Assembly (NCBI RefSeq): GCF_018991925.1
Contig: NW_024751972.1
Location: 1-64,000 of the forward strand
From: Homarus americanus
Taxonomy: Eukaryota; Arthropoda; Malacostraca; Decapoda; Nephropidae
Reading direction: 5' to 3'
DNA length: 64,000 nucleotides
Below are positions 33,675 to 46,994 of this stretch, one piece after another (position 1 is the first letter of the stretch; each line of letters begins with the position of its first letter). The position numbers and the translations under genes were made by a program. Below the pieces are notes generated by a model. That model was not told the origin of the DNA, ran no database searches, and saw only the letters and a list, made by a program, of their open reading frames with translations.

Positions 33675-36600
33675 CTTGCAGGTCCCTGGTGGTCTATGGT
33701 GGTCTCTGGTGGTCTCTGGTGTTCTATGGTGGTCTGTGGTGGTCTCTGGTGGTCTCTGGTGTTCTGGTGGTCTATGGTGGTCTCTGGTGGTCCCTGGTGG
33801 TCTATGGTGGTCTCTGGTGGTCCCTGGTAGAGTCTGGTGGTCCCTGGTGTCTTCTGGTGGTCTCTGGTGTTCTATGGTGGTCTATGGTGGTCTCTGGTGG
33901 TCCCTGGTAGAGTCTGTGGTCCTTGGTGGGCTATGGTGGTCTATAGGTCTCTTGGTGGCTATGGTGGTCTCTGGTGTCCTGGGGTCTATGGTGGTCCCTG
34001 GTAGAGTCTGGTGGTCCCTGGTGTTCTCTCTGGTGGTCTCTGGTGTTCTATGGTGGTCTATGGTGGTCTCTGGTGGTCCCTGGTAGAGTCTGGTGGTCCT
34101 TGGGCTATGGTGGTCTATGGTGCCCTTGTGGCTATGGTGGTCTCTGGTGGTCCCTGGTGGTCTATGTAGGTCCCTGGTAGAGTCTGGTGGTCCCTGGTGT
34201 TCCTGGGTGGTCTCTGGGTGGTCTATGGTGGTCTATGGTGGTCTCTGGTGGTCCCTGGTAGAGTCTGTGTCCTTGGTGGGCTATGGTGGTCTATGGTGGC
34301 CCTTGGTGGCCAGGTCTCTGTGGTCCCTGGGTCTATGGTCCTGGTAGAGTCTGGTGGTCCCTTGGTTTCAGGTCTCTTGGTGGTCTGTGGTGGTTTATAG
34401 GGTCTCTGGTGGTCCCTGGTGGTCTATGGTGGTGGTCCCTGGTAGAGTCTGGTGGTCCCTGGTGTTCTCTGGTGGTCTCTTGGTGTTCTATGGTGGTCTA
34501 TGGTGTCTCTGGTGGTCCCTGGTAGAGTCTGGTGGTCCTGGTGGGCTATGGTGGTTTATGGTGGCCCTTGGTGGGCTATGGTGGTCTATGGTGGTCTCTG
34601 GTGGTCCCTGGTGGTCTATGGTGGTCTCTGGGTGGTCCCTAGGTCTATGGTCTCTGGTGGTCTCTGGTGGTCTATGGTCCTGGTGGTCCCTGGTGGTCTA
34701 TGGTGGTCCCTGGTAGAGTCTGGTGGTCCTGGTAGGTCTGGTGGTCTCTGTGCCTTCTGGTGGTCTATGGTGGTCTCTGGTGGTCCCTGGTAGAGTCTGT
34801 GGTCCTTGGTGTTCTATGGTGGTCTCTGGTGGTCCCTGTAGAGTCTGGTGGTCCCTGGTGTTCTCTGGTGGTCTCTGGTGTTCTATGGTGGTCTATGGTG
34901 GTCTCTGGTGGTCCCTGGGTCTCTGGTGGTCCCTGGTAGAGTCTGGTGGTCCCTGGTAGAGTCTGGTGGTCTCTGGTGTCTTCTGGTGGTCTATGGTGGT
35001 CTCTGGTGGTCCCTGGTAGAGTCTGGTGGTCCTTGGTGTTCTATGGTGGTCTCTGGTGGTCCCTGGTAGAGTCTGGTGGTCCCTGGTGTTCTCTGGTGGT
35101 CTCTTGGTGTTCTATGGTGGTCTATGGTGGTCTCTGGTGGTCCCTGGTGGTCTCTCTGGTGGTCCCTGGAGAGTCTGGTGGTCCCTGTGTTCTCTGGTGG
35201 TCTATGTGTTCTATTGGTCTATGGTGGTCTCTGGTAGAGTCTGGTGGTCCTTGGTGGTGCTATGGTTATGGTGGCCCTTGGTGGCCATGGTGGTCTCTGG
35301 TGGTCCCTGGTGGTCTATGGTGGTCCCTGGTAGAGCCTGGTGGTCCCTGGTGTTCTCTGGTGGTCTCTGGTGTTCTCTTGGTGGTTCTGGTGGTCTCTGG
35401 TGTCCCTGGTAGAGTCTGGTGGTCCTTGTGTTCTATGGTGGTCTCTGTGGTCCCTGGTAGAGTCTGGTGGTCCCTGGTGTTCTCTGGTGGTCTCTGGTGT
35501 TCTATGGTGGTCTGGTGGTCTCTGGTGGTCCCTGGTGGTCTCTGTGGTCCCGGTAGAGTCTGGTGGTCCTTGGTTCTCTGGTGGTCTATGGTGTTCTATG
35601 GTGGTCTGTGGTCTCTGGTCCCTGGTAGAGTCTGGTGGTCCTTGGTGTTCTATGGTGGTCTCTTGTGGTCCCTGGTAGAGTCTGGTGGTCCCTGGTGTCT
35701 CTGGTGGTCTCTGGTGTTCTATGGTGGTCTATGTAGGTCTCTGGTGGTCCCTGGTGGTCTCTGGTGGTCCCTGGTAGAGTCTGGTGGTCCCTGGTGTTCT
35801 GCTGGTCTATGGTGTCTCTATGGTGGTCTATGGTGGTCTCTGGAGAGTCTGGTGGTCCTGGTGGGCGGTGGTTCATGGTGGCCCTTGGTGGGCTAGTGGT
35901 GGTCTCTGGTGGTCCTTAGGTCTATGGTGGTCCCTGGTAGAGTCTGGGGTCCCTGGTGTTCTCTGTGTCTCTGTGTTCTGTGGTCTATGGTGGTCTTGGT
36001 GGTCCTGGTAGAGTCTGGTGGTCCTTGGTGTTCTATGGTGGTCTCTGGTGGTCCCTGGTAGAGTCTGGTGGTCCTGGTGTTCTGGTGGTCTCTCTGGTGT
36101 TCTATGGTGGTCCATGGTGGTCTCTGGTGGTCCCTGGTCTCTTGTGGTCCCTGTAGTCTGGTGGTCCCTGGTAGAGTCTGGTGGTCTCTGGTGTTCCCTG
36201 GTGGTCTATGGTGGTCTATGGTGGTCTATGGTGGTCTCTGGTGGTCCCTGGTGAGTCTGGTGGTCCTGTGTTCTATGGTGGTCTCTGTCCCTGGTAGAGT
36301 CTGGGTGGTCCCTGGTGTTCTCTGGGTGGTCTCTGGTGTTCCATATGGTCTATGGTGGTCTCTTGTGTCCCTGGTGGTCTCTGGTGGTCCCTGGTAGAGT
36401 CTGGTGTCCTGGTGTTTCTGGTGGTCTCTGGTGTTCTATGGTGGTCTTGGTGGTCTTGGTGGTCCCTGGTAGAGTCTGGTGGTCCTTGGTGGGCTATGGT
36501 GGTCCATGGTGGCCTTTGGGGCTATGGTGGTCTCTGGTGGTCCCTGGTGGTCTATGGTGTCCCTGGAGAGTCTGGTGGTCCCTGGTGTTCTCTTGGTGGT

Positions 36601-38640
36601 CTCTGGTGTTTATGGTGGTTCCATGGTGGTCTCTGGTGGTCCCTAGAGTCTGGTGGTCCTTGTGGCCATGGTGGTCTACGGGCCTTGTGGGCTATGGTGG
36701 TCTATGGTGGTCCCTGGTGTTCTCTGGTGGTCCTGGTGTTCTATGGTGGTCTGTGGTGGTCTCTGTGTACCCCTGAGAGTCTGGTGGTCCTTGGTGGCTC
36801 ATGGTGGTTCATGGTGGCCTTGTGGGCTGGTGGTGGTTCATGGTGGTCTCTGGTGGTCCCTGGTGGTCTATGGTGGCTCTGTGTCCCGGTAGAGTCCGGT
36901 GGTCCTGGTGGGCAGGTGGCCATGCAGGTCTCTGGTGGGCCATGGTGGTCTCTGGTGGTCCCTGGTGTTCTCTGGTGTTCTCTGGTGGTCCTGGTGGGCC
37001 ATGGTGGTTTATGGTGGCCCTTGGTGGGCTATGGTGGTCTCCCAGGTCCCTGGTGGTTCATGGTGTCCCTGCAGAGTCTGGTGTCCCTGGTGTCTCTGGT
37101 GGTCTCTGGTGTTCTATGGTGGTCCAGGTCTCTGTGGTCCCTGGTAGAGTCTGGTGGTCCTTGGTGGTCTATGGTGGTTCATGCAGGCCCTTGGTGGCTA
37201 TGGTGGTCTATGGTGGTCTCTGGTGGTCCCTGGTTCTATGGTGGTCCTGTATCTGGTGGTCTATGGTGGTCTCTGGTGGTCCCCGGTTCTGGTGGTCCTG
37301 GTAGAGTCTGGTGGTCCCTGGTAGAGTCTGGTGGTCTCCTTGGTGTCTCTGGTGGTCTATGGTGGTCTCTATGGTCCCTGGTAGAGTCTGGTGGTCCTGG
37401 TGTTCTATGGTGGTCTCTGGTGGTCCCTGTAGGTCTGGTTGGTCCCTGGTGTTCTTTGGTGGTCTATGGTGGTCTATGGTGGTCCCTGGTAGAGTCTGGT
37501 GGTCCTTGGTGTTCTATGGTGGTCTATGGTGTCTCTGGTGGTCTCTTGGTGTCTATGGTGTTCTGGTGGTCTCTGGTGGTCTCTCTGGTGGTCCCTGGTG
37601 GTCTCTGGTGGTCCCTGGTAGAGTCTGGTGGTCTGGTGTTCTATGGTGGTCCCTGGTGGTCTGGTAGGTCTGGTGGTCCCTGGTGTTCTCTGGTGGTCTC
37701 TGGTGTTCTATGGTGGTCTATGGTGGTCTATGGTGGTCCCTGGTAGAGTCTGGGGTGGTCCTGGTGGTCTATGGTTCCTGTTGGTCTCTGGTACCTGGTG
37801 TTCCCATGGTGGTCTACAGGTCTTGGTGGTCTCTGGTGGTCCCTGGTGGTCTCTGGTGGTCCCTGGTAGAGTCTGGTGGTCCCTGGTGTTCTCTGGTGGT
37901 CTCTGGTGTTCTATGGTGGTCTATGGTGGTCTCTGTGGTCCCCAGAGTCTGGTGGTCCCAGGTCTATGGTGGTCTATGGTGCCTTGGTGGCCATGGTGGT
38001 CTCTGGTGGTCCCTGGTGGTCTATGGTGTCCCTGGTAGAGTCTGGTGGTCCCTGGTGTTCTCTGGGGTCTCTGGTGGTCTATGGTGGTCTATGGTGGTCT
38101 CTGGTGGTCCCTGGTAGAGTCTGGTGGTCCTTGGTGGTCTATGGTGGTTCATGGTGGCCCTTGTGGCTATGGTGGTCCCTGGTGGTCCGGTTGTGCCTGG
38201 TAGTCTGTGGTCCCTGGTGTTCTCTGGTGGTCTATGGTGGTCTTGTGGTCTCTGGTGGTCCTGGTGGTCTTGGTGGTCCTTGGTGGTCTATGGTGTTCCT
38301 GGTGGCCCTGGTGCTATGGTGGTCTGCATGGTCTCTGGTGGTCCCTTGGTGGTCTCATGGTGGTCTCTGGTGGTCCCTGGTGGTCTATGGTGGTCTCCTG
38401 GTGGTCTCTGGTGGTCTGAGGTCTCTGCTGGTCCCTGGTGGTCTATGTGTCCCCAGAGTCTGGTGGTCCCTGGTAGAGTCTGGTGGTCTCTGGTGTTCTC
38501 TGGTGGTCTATGGTGGTCTCTGTGGTCCCTGGTAGAGCCCTGGTGGCCTTGGTGTTCTATGGTGGTCTCTGGTGGTCCCTGGTAGAGTCTGGTGGTCCTG
38601 TGGGCTATGGTGTTCATGCAGGCCCTTGGTGGTCTATGGT
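33675..38640 (+). repeat. 5-kb GT-rich array, subfamily A (12-bp base unit)
   Basis: Base unit GGTGGTCTCTGG/GGTGGTCTATGG, arranged in a longer pattern: GGTCCCTGGTAGAGTCTGGT, then GTTCTCTGGTGGTCTCTGG, then GTTCTATGGTGGTCTATGG. This higher-order unit is roughly 100-150 bp with insertions and deletions. The GTAGAGTCT variant marks subfamily A and is last seen at about 38590. Twelve is a multiple of three, so Trp/Ser/Leu/Val/Gly frames run up to 464 codons (36352-37746). These are not genes. Confidence 0.96.
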
Positions 38641-39790
38641 CCCTGGTGGTCTATGGTGACCCTTGGTGGTATATGGTGGTCCTTGTGTTCATGGTGGTCC
38701 CTGTGGTCCTTGGGTGTCTCTTGGTGGTCCTGGTGGTCTATGGTGGTTCCTGTGTCCTTGGTGGTCCCTGTGGTCCTGGTGGTCCCTGTTGGTCTCTTGG
38801 TGGTCCCTGGGTCTATGGTGTCCTTGGAGTCTGGTGGTCCTTGGTGGTCCTTGGGGTCTATGGTGGTCCTGGTGGTCCTTGGTCCCTTGGTGGTCTATGG
38901 TGGTCCTTGGTGGTCTGTGGTGGTCCTTGGTGATCTGTGGTGGTCCCTCAGGTCTGTGGTGACCCCTGGGGGCATGGTGGTCCTGGTGGTCTGTGGTGGT
39001 CCCTGGTGGTCTATGGTGGTCTCTGGTGGGGTATGGTGGTCCTTGGTGATCTGTGGTGGTCCCTTGTGGTCTATGGTGATCTCTGGTGGTCTATGGTGGT
39101 CCTGGTGGTCTGTGGTGGTCTCTTGGTGGTCTATGGTGGTCTCTGTGGTCTATGGTGGTCCTTGGTGGTCTGTGGGTTCCTTGTGGTCTGTGGTGATCTC
39201 TGTGGGTATGGTGGTCCTGGTGATCTGTGGTGGTCCCTTGTGGTCTATGGTGACTCTGGTGGGTATGGTGGTCCTTGGTGACCGGTGGTGGTCCCTGGTG
39301 ATCTGTGGTGATCTCTGGTGGTCTATGGTGGTCCTTGGTGATCTGTGGTGGTCCCTGTGGTCTGTGGTCCCTGGTGGTCTGTGGTGGTCCCTGGGTCTGT
39401 GGTGGTCCTTTGTGATCTGTGGTGGTTCCCCTGGTGGTCTATGGTGGTCCCTAGGTCTATGGTGATCTCTGGTGGTCTGCAGATCTCTGGTGGGGTATGG
39501 TGGTCCTTGGTGATCTGTGTGGTCTATGGTGGTCTCTGGTATGGTGGTCCTTGATCTGTGGTGGTCCCTTGTGGTCTGTGGTGACCCCTGGTCTATGGTG
39601 GTCCTTGGTGGTCTATGGTGGTCCCTGGTGTCTATGGTGGTCCCTGGTGGTCTATGGTGGTCTGTGGTGGTCCCTGGGTGGTCCATGGTGGTCCTGGTAA
39701 TCTGTGGTGGTCCTTGTGGTCTGCAGGTCCTTGATCAATGGTTGTCCCTGATGGTCCCTAATAGTCCCTGGTAGTCCCTAGTGGTCCCTT
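38641..39790 (+). repeat. GT-rich array, subfamily B
   Basis: Same GGTGGTC base unit, but the repeating phrase is GGTCCTTGGTGATCTGTGGT, with GATC in many units and no GTAGAGTCT. The junction with subfamily A is gradual (38590-38930). The right end decays to GTCCCTGATGGTCCCTAATAG. Confidence 0.93.
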
Positions 39791-39874
39791 AATCACCTAA
39801 CGCTAATCCTCGTCTCATCAAGGTTAATCTGTTCCCTCTACAGCCTAAACTCCTTGTCATCTGTATGCTAATGG

Positions 39875-40335
39875 GGCAGGAGGAGGGAGGAGGAGGAGGA
39901 GGAGGAGGAGGGGGAGAGGAGGAGGAGGAGGGAGGAGGAGGAGGGGAGGGAGGAGGAGGAGGAGGGAGGAGGAGGAGGGAGGAGGAGGGAGGAGGGGAGG
40001 AGGAGGAGGAGGGAGGAGGGGAGGAGGAGGAGGAGGAGGAGGGAGGAGGAGGAGGAGGAGGGAGAGGAGAGGGAGGAGGAGGAGGGGGAAGAGGAAGCTA
40101 GGTGTGGAGGAGGAGGGAAGGAAAGGTTATAGGCTTGGAGGAGGAAGAGGAAAAATTGGGTAGGAGGAGGAGAAGACAGAGAAGAGGTGAGAGGCTGGGA
40201 GTAGAGAGAGGGAGAGAGACAAGAGGGGGAGGAGCTGAGGGAGGGAGGGAGGGAGGAGGGAGTAGGGTGGGAGGCTAGGAATGAGAGGAGGAAGAGGAAG
40301 AGGAAGAGAGACAAGAGAGGAGGAAAGGTGGAAGG
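39875..40335. repeat. (GGA)n polypurine tract
   Basis: Almost pure GGA/GGGA on the plus strand to 40100, then looser GA-rich sequence. Gly/Glu/Arg frames are artefacts. Candidate for triplex or G-quadruplex structure. Confidence 0.95.
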
Positions 40336-40429
40336 CTGTGGTCATTTTGGTCTTCCTCCTCATCCAATCTTTTAGCTATTTATTCCACCTCTCTCCACAG
40401 ACACCGGCCCCTGTGTGTTTGTCTATGTG

Positions 40430-40905
40430 GATTAGTCAGTGCCTGTCTATCTATCCTGTCTGTCTGTGTGTGTCCGTCTGTCTGTCTGTGTGTCCGTCTG
40501 TCTGTCTATGTGTCCGTGTCTGTTCGTTGTGTCCGTCTGTCTATCCTGTCTGTGTGTCCGTCTGTCTATTGTCTGTGTGTGTCCGTCTGTCATCCTGTCT
40601 GTGTGTCCGTCTGTCTGTGTGTCCGTCTGTCTTCCTGTCTGTGTGTCCGTCTGTCTGTCTGTGTCCGTCTGTCTGTGTGTCCGTCTGTCTGTGTGTCCGT
40701 CTGTCTATCCTGTCTGTGTGTCCGTCTGTCTGTCTGTGTGTCCGTCTGTCTGTGTGTCCGGTTCGTTCGTGTCTCGTCTGTCTTCTGTCTGTGTGTCCGT
40801 CTGTCTGTCTGTGTGTCCGTCTTCGTCTGTGTGTCCGTCTGTCTGTGTGTCCGTCTGTCTATCCTGTCTGTGTGTGTCCTGTCTGTCTGTGTGTCCGTCT
40901 GTCTG
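40430..40905 (+). repeat. GTCTGTGTGTCC-type 12- to 16-bp repeat
   Basis: GTCT/GTGTGTCCGTCT units with occasional ATCCTGTCT. Reads as Cys/Val/Leu/Ser-rich frames. Confidence 0.93.
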
Positions 40906-41169
40906 TCTTATTTCGCCATTACTCTATCATAAACAAGAAGGATTATTTTTTGTTTAATTTGACAAAGTGAATTAACTCGTGACTTTACCTTCCTGTGTTG
41001 CGTTATACAGGGGTCAAAGGTCAAGGTCACCTGGTCAATCCCCGGTTAATTAGGACAGCACAGGTAGAATATTACGATGTGTGTTAACTGGGTCACGTGA
41101 ATATTTGCTAGTGTACATGATGATCTATTGAGGGGAGTATGTACACATGTTTTTACGTACATGGATAAT

Positions 41170-41173
<4 letters not shown>
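40906..41173. other. Unique spacer
   Basis: No recognised feature. Confidence 0.4.

Positions 41174-41224
<51 letters not shown>
41174..41224. repeat. (AC)n microsatellite
   Basis: About 25 units. Confidence 0.97.
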
Positions 41225-41225
<1 letters not shown>

Positions 41226-41325
41226 AAAGAACAACTCGTAAGCTGCGTTAGGGGGGAAAGCGGCGTATCTTGGGTGGTCCAGGGGTGCAGCGATAGGGCC
41301 AGAAGCGTCGCCGGGTTAAAGTTCT

Positions 41326-41408
41326 TCAGTCAGTCAGTCAGTCAGTCATCAGCTGTCAGTCTCAGTCAGACAGTCAGTCAGTCAGTCAGTCAGTCAGTCA
41401 GTCAGACA
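41326..41408. repeat. (CAGT)n microsatellite
   Basis: AGTC tetranucleotides with a TCATCAGCTG interruption. Confidence 0.95.
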
Positions 41409-41409
41409 G

Positions 41410-41560
41410 TTATCATCACCATCATCACATCATCATTATCATTTATTATCATCTTCATCATAATCACCAATATAATCCGACCTTCTCCTCTTCCTCCTCC
41501 TCCAGTTCCTCTTCCTCCAGTTCCTCCTCCTCCAGTTCCTCCTCCAGTTCATCACCACCC
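41410..41560. repeat. ATC-rich and CTCCAGTTCCTC repeats
   Basis: ATCATC-rich sequence, then five TCCTCCTCCAGT-type units (41495-41552). The following 41560-41820 is unique with no recognised gene. Confidence 0.85.
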
Positions 41561-41819
41561 TCCTCACCATCGCCTCATTACCCGCAAGTGTTGGCCCAGG
41601 GTTCTCCAGGGAGGGACCGTAGTAGATAGTTTTCACCAAATATGATGCAAATCGCTGCTGAAATTGGGCTGGTCGGGCAAGTGATGGGGCGAGTGAAGAA
41701 AAATCAACACCTCGGGCCAGACTGGGAGCCAATTTGATGAGGTTTTATGAGACGGCGGGTTCATGTTTAATGGTCTGGCTTATACCTACCTTACCTGCCT
41801 ACCCTAACTACCTACCCCA

Positions 41820-42011
41820 CCTCTCTCTGTATATTTCTATCTCGCTGTTCGTCTCATTCTCTACTCTTTCTTTCTCTCTCTATTTCTCTGTATCTCTCTC
41901 TTCCTTCCTCTCCACTTTTCTCTTGTCACCACTCACCTTTCCTACCTTCCTTCCTTCCTTCCTTCCTTCCTTCCTTCCTTCCTTCCTTCCTTCCTTCCTT
42001 CCTTCCTTCCA
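41820..42011. repeat. CT-rich tract and (CCTT)n
   Basis: TCTCTCTATTTC-like sequence, then about 15 CCTT units from 41948 to 42010. Confidence 0.95.
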
Positions 42012-42106
42012 CCTATGACACAACATAACATAAACTGACCGTGATTAACTTATCGTTTCGCTGTAAAATATCACCATGACAAATCACCCTTACCCATTGA
42101 ACAAGC

Positions 42107-42895
42107 TTACTACCACACGCACCATTAACTCTCTCTATTAACACATTAACTCTCTCTATTAACACCATTAACTCTCTATTAGCACCATTAACTCTCCTTA
42201 ACACCATTAACTCTCTTTATTAACACCATTAACTCTCTATTAACACCATTAACCTCTATTAACACCATTAACTCTCTATTAACACCATTAACTCTATTAA
42301 CATCATTAACTCTCTATTAACACCATTAACTCCTCTCTATTAACACCATTAACTCTCCTATTAACACCATTAACCCTCTCTATTAACACCATTAACTCTC
42401 TATTAACACCATTAACTCTCCATATTAACACCATTAACTCTCTCTTAACACCATTAACTCTCTCTATTAACACCATTTACGCTCTATTAGCACCATTAAC
42501 TCTCTCTATTAACACCATTAACTCTCTCTATTAACACCATTAACTCTCTATTAACACCATTAACTCTTTCTATTAACACCATTAACTCTCTCTATTAACA
42601 CCATTAACTCTCTATTAACACCATTAACTCTGTCTATTAACACCATTAACTCTCTTTAAACCATTAACTCTCTTAACACCATTAACTCTCTATTAACACC
42701 ATTAACTCTTTCTATTAACACCATTAACTCTCTTATTAACTCTACCATTAACTCTCTATTAACACCATTAACTTCTATTAACACCATTAACTCTCTCTAT
42801 TAACACCATTAACTCTCTCTATTAACAACATTAACTCTCCCTATTAACATCATTAACTCTCTTTAACACCATTAACTCTCTCTATTAACACCTAT
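42107..42895 (+). repeat. ~21-bp minisatellite (ACCATTAACTCTCTCTATTA)
   Basis: About 38 units. The CTCTCT part varies in length (18- to 22-bp units); ATTAACACCATTAAC is constant. TTAA occurs about twice per unit. Confidence 0.96.
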
Positions 42896-42989
42896 AAGAT
42901 GATGTTAACCAGATTATACTTATTGTTTCACTAATTGCTGGAGGTAAATGTACATATCAGGTGACACTAAGAGAGTTCAGTGACTTACA

Positions 42990-44130
42990 TGGTGGGTCGT
43001 CTTGGCATTGTTACATGGGTGGGTCAGTCTTGGCATTGTTACATGGGTGGGTCGTCTTGGCATTGTTACATGGGTGGGTCAGTCTTGGCATTGTTACATG
43101 GGTGGGTCAGTCTTGGCATTGTTACTACGGTGGGTCAGTCTTGGCATTGTTACATGGGTGGGCAGTCTTGGCATTGTTATTGGGGGTCAGTTTGGCATTG
43201 TTACATGGGTGGGTCGTCTTGTATTGTTACATGGGTGGGTCAGTCTTGGCACTGTTACATGGGTGGGGTCAGTCTTGGCATTGTTACATGGGTGGGTCAG
43301 TCTTGGCATTGTTACATGGGTGGGTCAGTCTTGGCATTGTTACATGGGTGGGTCAGTCTTAGGCATTGTTACATGGGTGTGTCGTCTTGGCACTGTTACA
43401 TGGGTGGGTCAGTCTTGGCATTGTTACATGGTGGATCAGTCTTGGCAGTGTTACATGGGTGGGCTGCCTGGCATTGTTACATGGGTGGGTCAGTCTTGGC
43501 ATTGTTACATGGCTGGGTGAGTCTTGGCATTGTTACATGGTGGGTGTCTTGGCAGTGTTACATGGTGGGTCAGTCTTGGCAGTGTTACATGGTGGGTCAG
43601 TCTTTACAGTGTTACATGGTGGGTCAGTCTTGGCAGTGTTACATGGGTGGGTCAGTCTTGGCACTGTTACATGGGTGGGTCAGTCTTGCACTGTTACATG
43701 GGTGGGTCAGTCTTGGCATTGTTACATGGTGGGTCAGTCTTGGCATTGTTTCATGGGTGGGTCAGTCTTGGCACTGTTACATGGGTGGGTCAGTCTTGGC
43801 ACTGTTACATGGGTGGGTCACTCTGGCAGTGTTATATGGGGGTCACTCTTGGCAGTGTTACATGGGTGGGTCAGTCTGGCACTGTTACATGGGTGGGCAG
43901 TCTTGGCATTGTTACATGGGTGGGTCAGTCTTGGCACTGTCAGGTGGGTCACTCTTGGCAGTGTTACATGGGTGGGTCAGTCTTGGCATTGTTACATGGG
44001 TGGCAGTCTTGGCACTGTTACATGGGTGGGTCACTCTTGGCAGTGTTACATGGGTGGGTCAGTCTTGGCATTGTTACATGGGTGGGTCACTCTTGGCATT
44101 GTTACATGGGTGGGTCAGTCTTGGCATTAC
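42990..44130 (+). repeat. 29-bp minisatellite (TGGGTCAGTCTTGGCATTGT core)
   Basis: About 39 units: GGGTGGGTCAGTCTTGGCAT plus TGTTACATG. GGCATTGTT, GGCACTGTT and GGCAGTGTT variants cluster locally, which shows patchy local amplification. The unit has no stop in any forward phase, so a 418-codon frame (42980-44236) arises. It ends in unrelated sequence and is not a gene. Confidence 0.96.
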
Positions 44131-44410
44131 AAAACAAAACGAACTTCACACACGAATGAAAGAAGAAAGAAATAAAGAAAGAAGAAAAATAAGAAAGGTT
44201 CCCACAACTAATGTAATAAGTGATGAAAATAAGTGATGAAAATGGGTGATGAAAATGGGGAGGGCGGTGTTCATTAGTGGTCCCATTAACCTACCTCTCA
44301 CAATTTTTTACCGTAATGGGGACGGGAGACACTCTATCTCTTCCTATCTCTTACCCGGGGCTTCATCTCTCCTCCGTCTCTATCCTTGACTCTGCCAAAT
44401 GGTGAGAGAT
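44131..44410. other. Unique spacer
   Basis: A-rich start, then unique DNA; includes three AAGTGATGAAAAT-like tandem copies near 44218-44255. Confidence 0.4.
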
Positions 44411-44548
44411 GTTCGGTTAGTCTCTCTGTCTCTTTCGCCTGTTTGTCTCTGTCTATGTCTGTCTCTTTTGTCTGTTTGCCTGTCTCTTTTACTCTCGTCT
44501 GTCTGTGTGTCTCCAGTCTGTCTCTTTATCTCTTAGTCTCTCTGTCAC

Positions 44549-44595
<47 letters not shown>

Positions 44596-44656
44596 TTAAA
44601 TTACTATCAATAAACCGAATACACTACTAATTACTATTATTTTACTATCGAAGGAT

Positions 44657-44707
<51 letters not shown>
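44411..44707. repeat. GTCT-rich tract, (AC)n and (ACT)n
   Basis: GTCTCTCTGTC-like sequence to 44545, AC run 44550-44593, ACT run 44657-44706. Confidence 0.92.
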
Positions 44708-44708
<1 letters not shown>

Positions 44709-44783
44709 CTATCGCTGTATACAGGTGTGTGAAAGAGTACCTCTGATTATTACGTCACACAGGTAAGATTAACAGTGCTACCG

Positions 44784-46407
<1,624 letters not shown>

Positions 46408-46501
<94 letters not shown>
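46408..46501. repeat. (GT)n microsatellite at the LINE 5' breakpoint
   Basis: About 46 GT units. LINE coding sequence stops within a few bases of its left edge. Confidence 0.97.
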
Positions 46502-46502
<1 letters not shown>

Positions 46503-46990
46503 TGAAAGGGGGGGACTGATAGGAAAACAATGTATATATCTATGTATGTATGTATGTATGTATACAGTTCATACATACACATCTCAATATACGTCCATAC
46601 AATAGCTTCCGTGGTCCTCCTCTTTTCTGCTACACTATAATGTTTTTTGCTTTGTTTTTCATTATTCTGTTGTTCCCTTTAATCCTCTTGTCTATTGTTC
46701 CTCCTCTCTACCTCCCCTACCCTCTCTTTCCTCCTTACCTTTCCTCCCTTACCTTTCCTCCCTTACCTCCTTATTCTAAACAAGCCGTATAATACTCTTC
46801 TGTCTCTCTGTCTCTCTATATCTTTCTCATTGTCTTTCTTTCTCTCTCTCTCCTTTTCTTTCTTTGTCATTATCGCTTTCTCTCATTCAATATATATCAC
46901 ACCAGTAGTTTTATTTCTATATATCTAAGTGAGAGAGAGAGAGAGAGAATAAATCTGGTGAACACTCAGGTACCCCAAAGTAAACACAGA
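46502..46990. other. TATG run, CT-rich spacer, short (GA)n
   Basis: TATG repeats 46540-46562, pyrimidine-rich 46680-46870, GA run 46929-46948. No gene seen. Confidence 0.6.
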
Positions 46991-46994
46991 AGTG

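Noticed and set aside
36352..37746. 464-codon Trp/Ser/Val-rich frame that looks membrane-like
   Set aside because: Product of the GGTGGTC 12-bp satellite. Several overlapping frames of similar kind cover the whole array.
42980..44236. 418-codon frame
   Set aside because: 29-bp minisatellite with no stops in any phase; no independent coding evidence.
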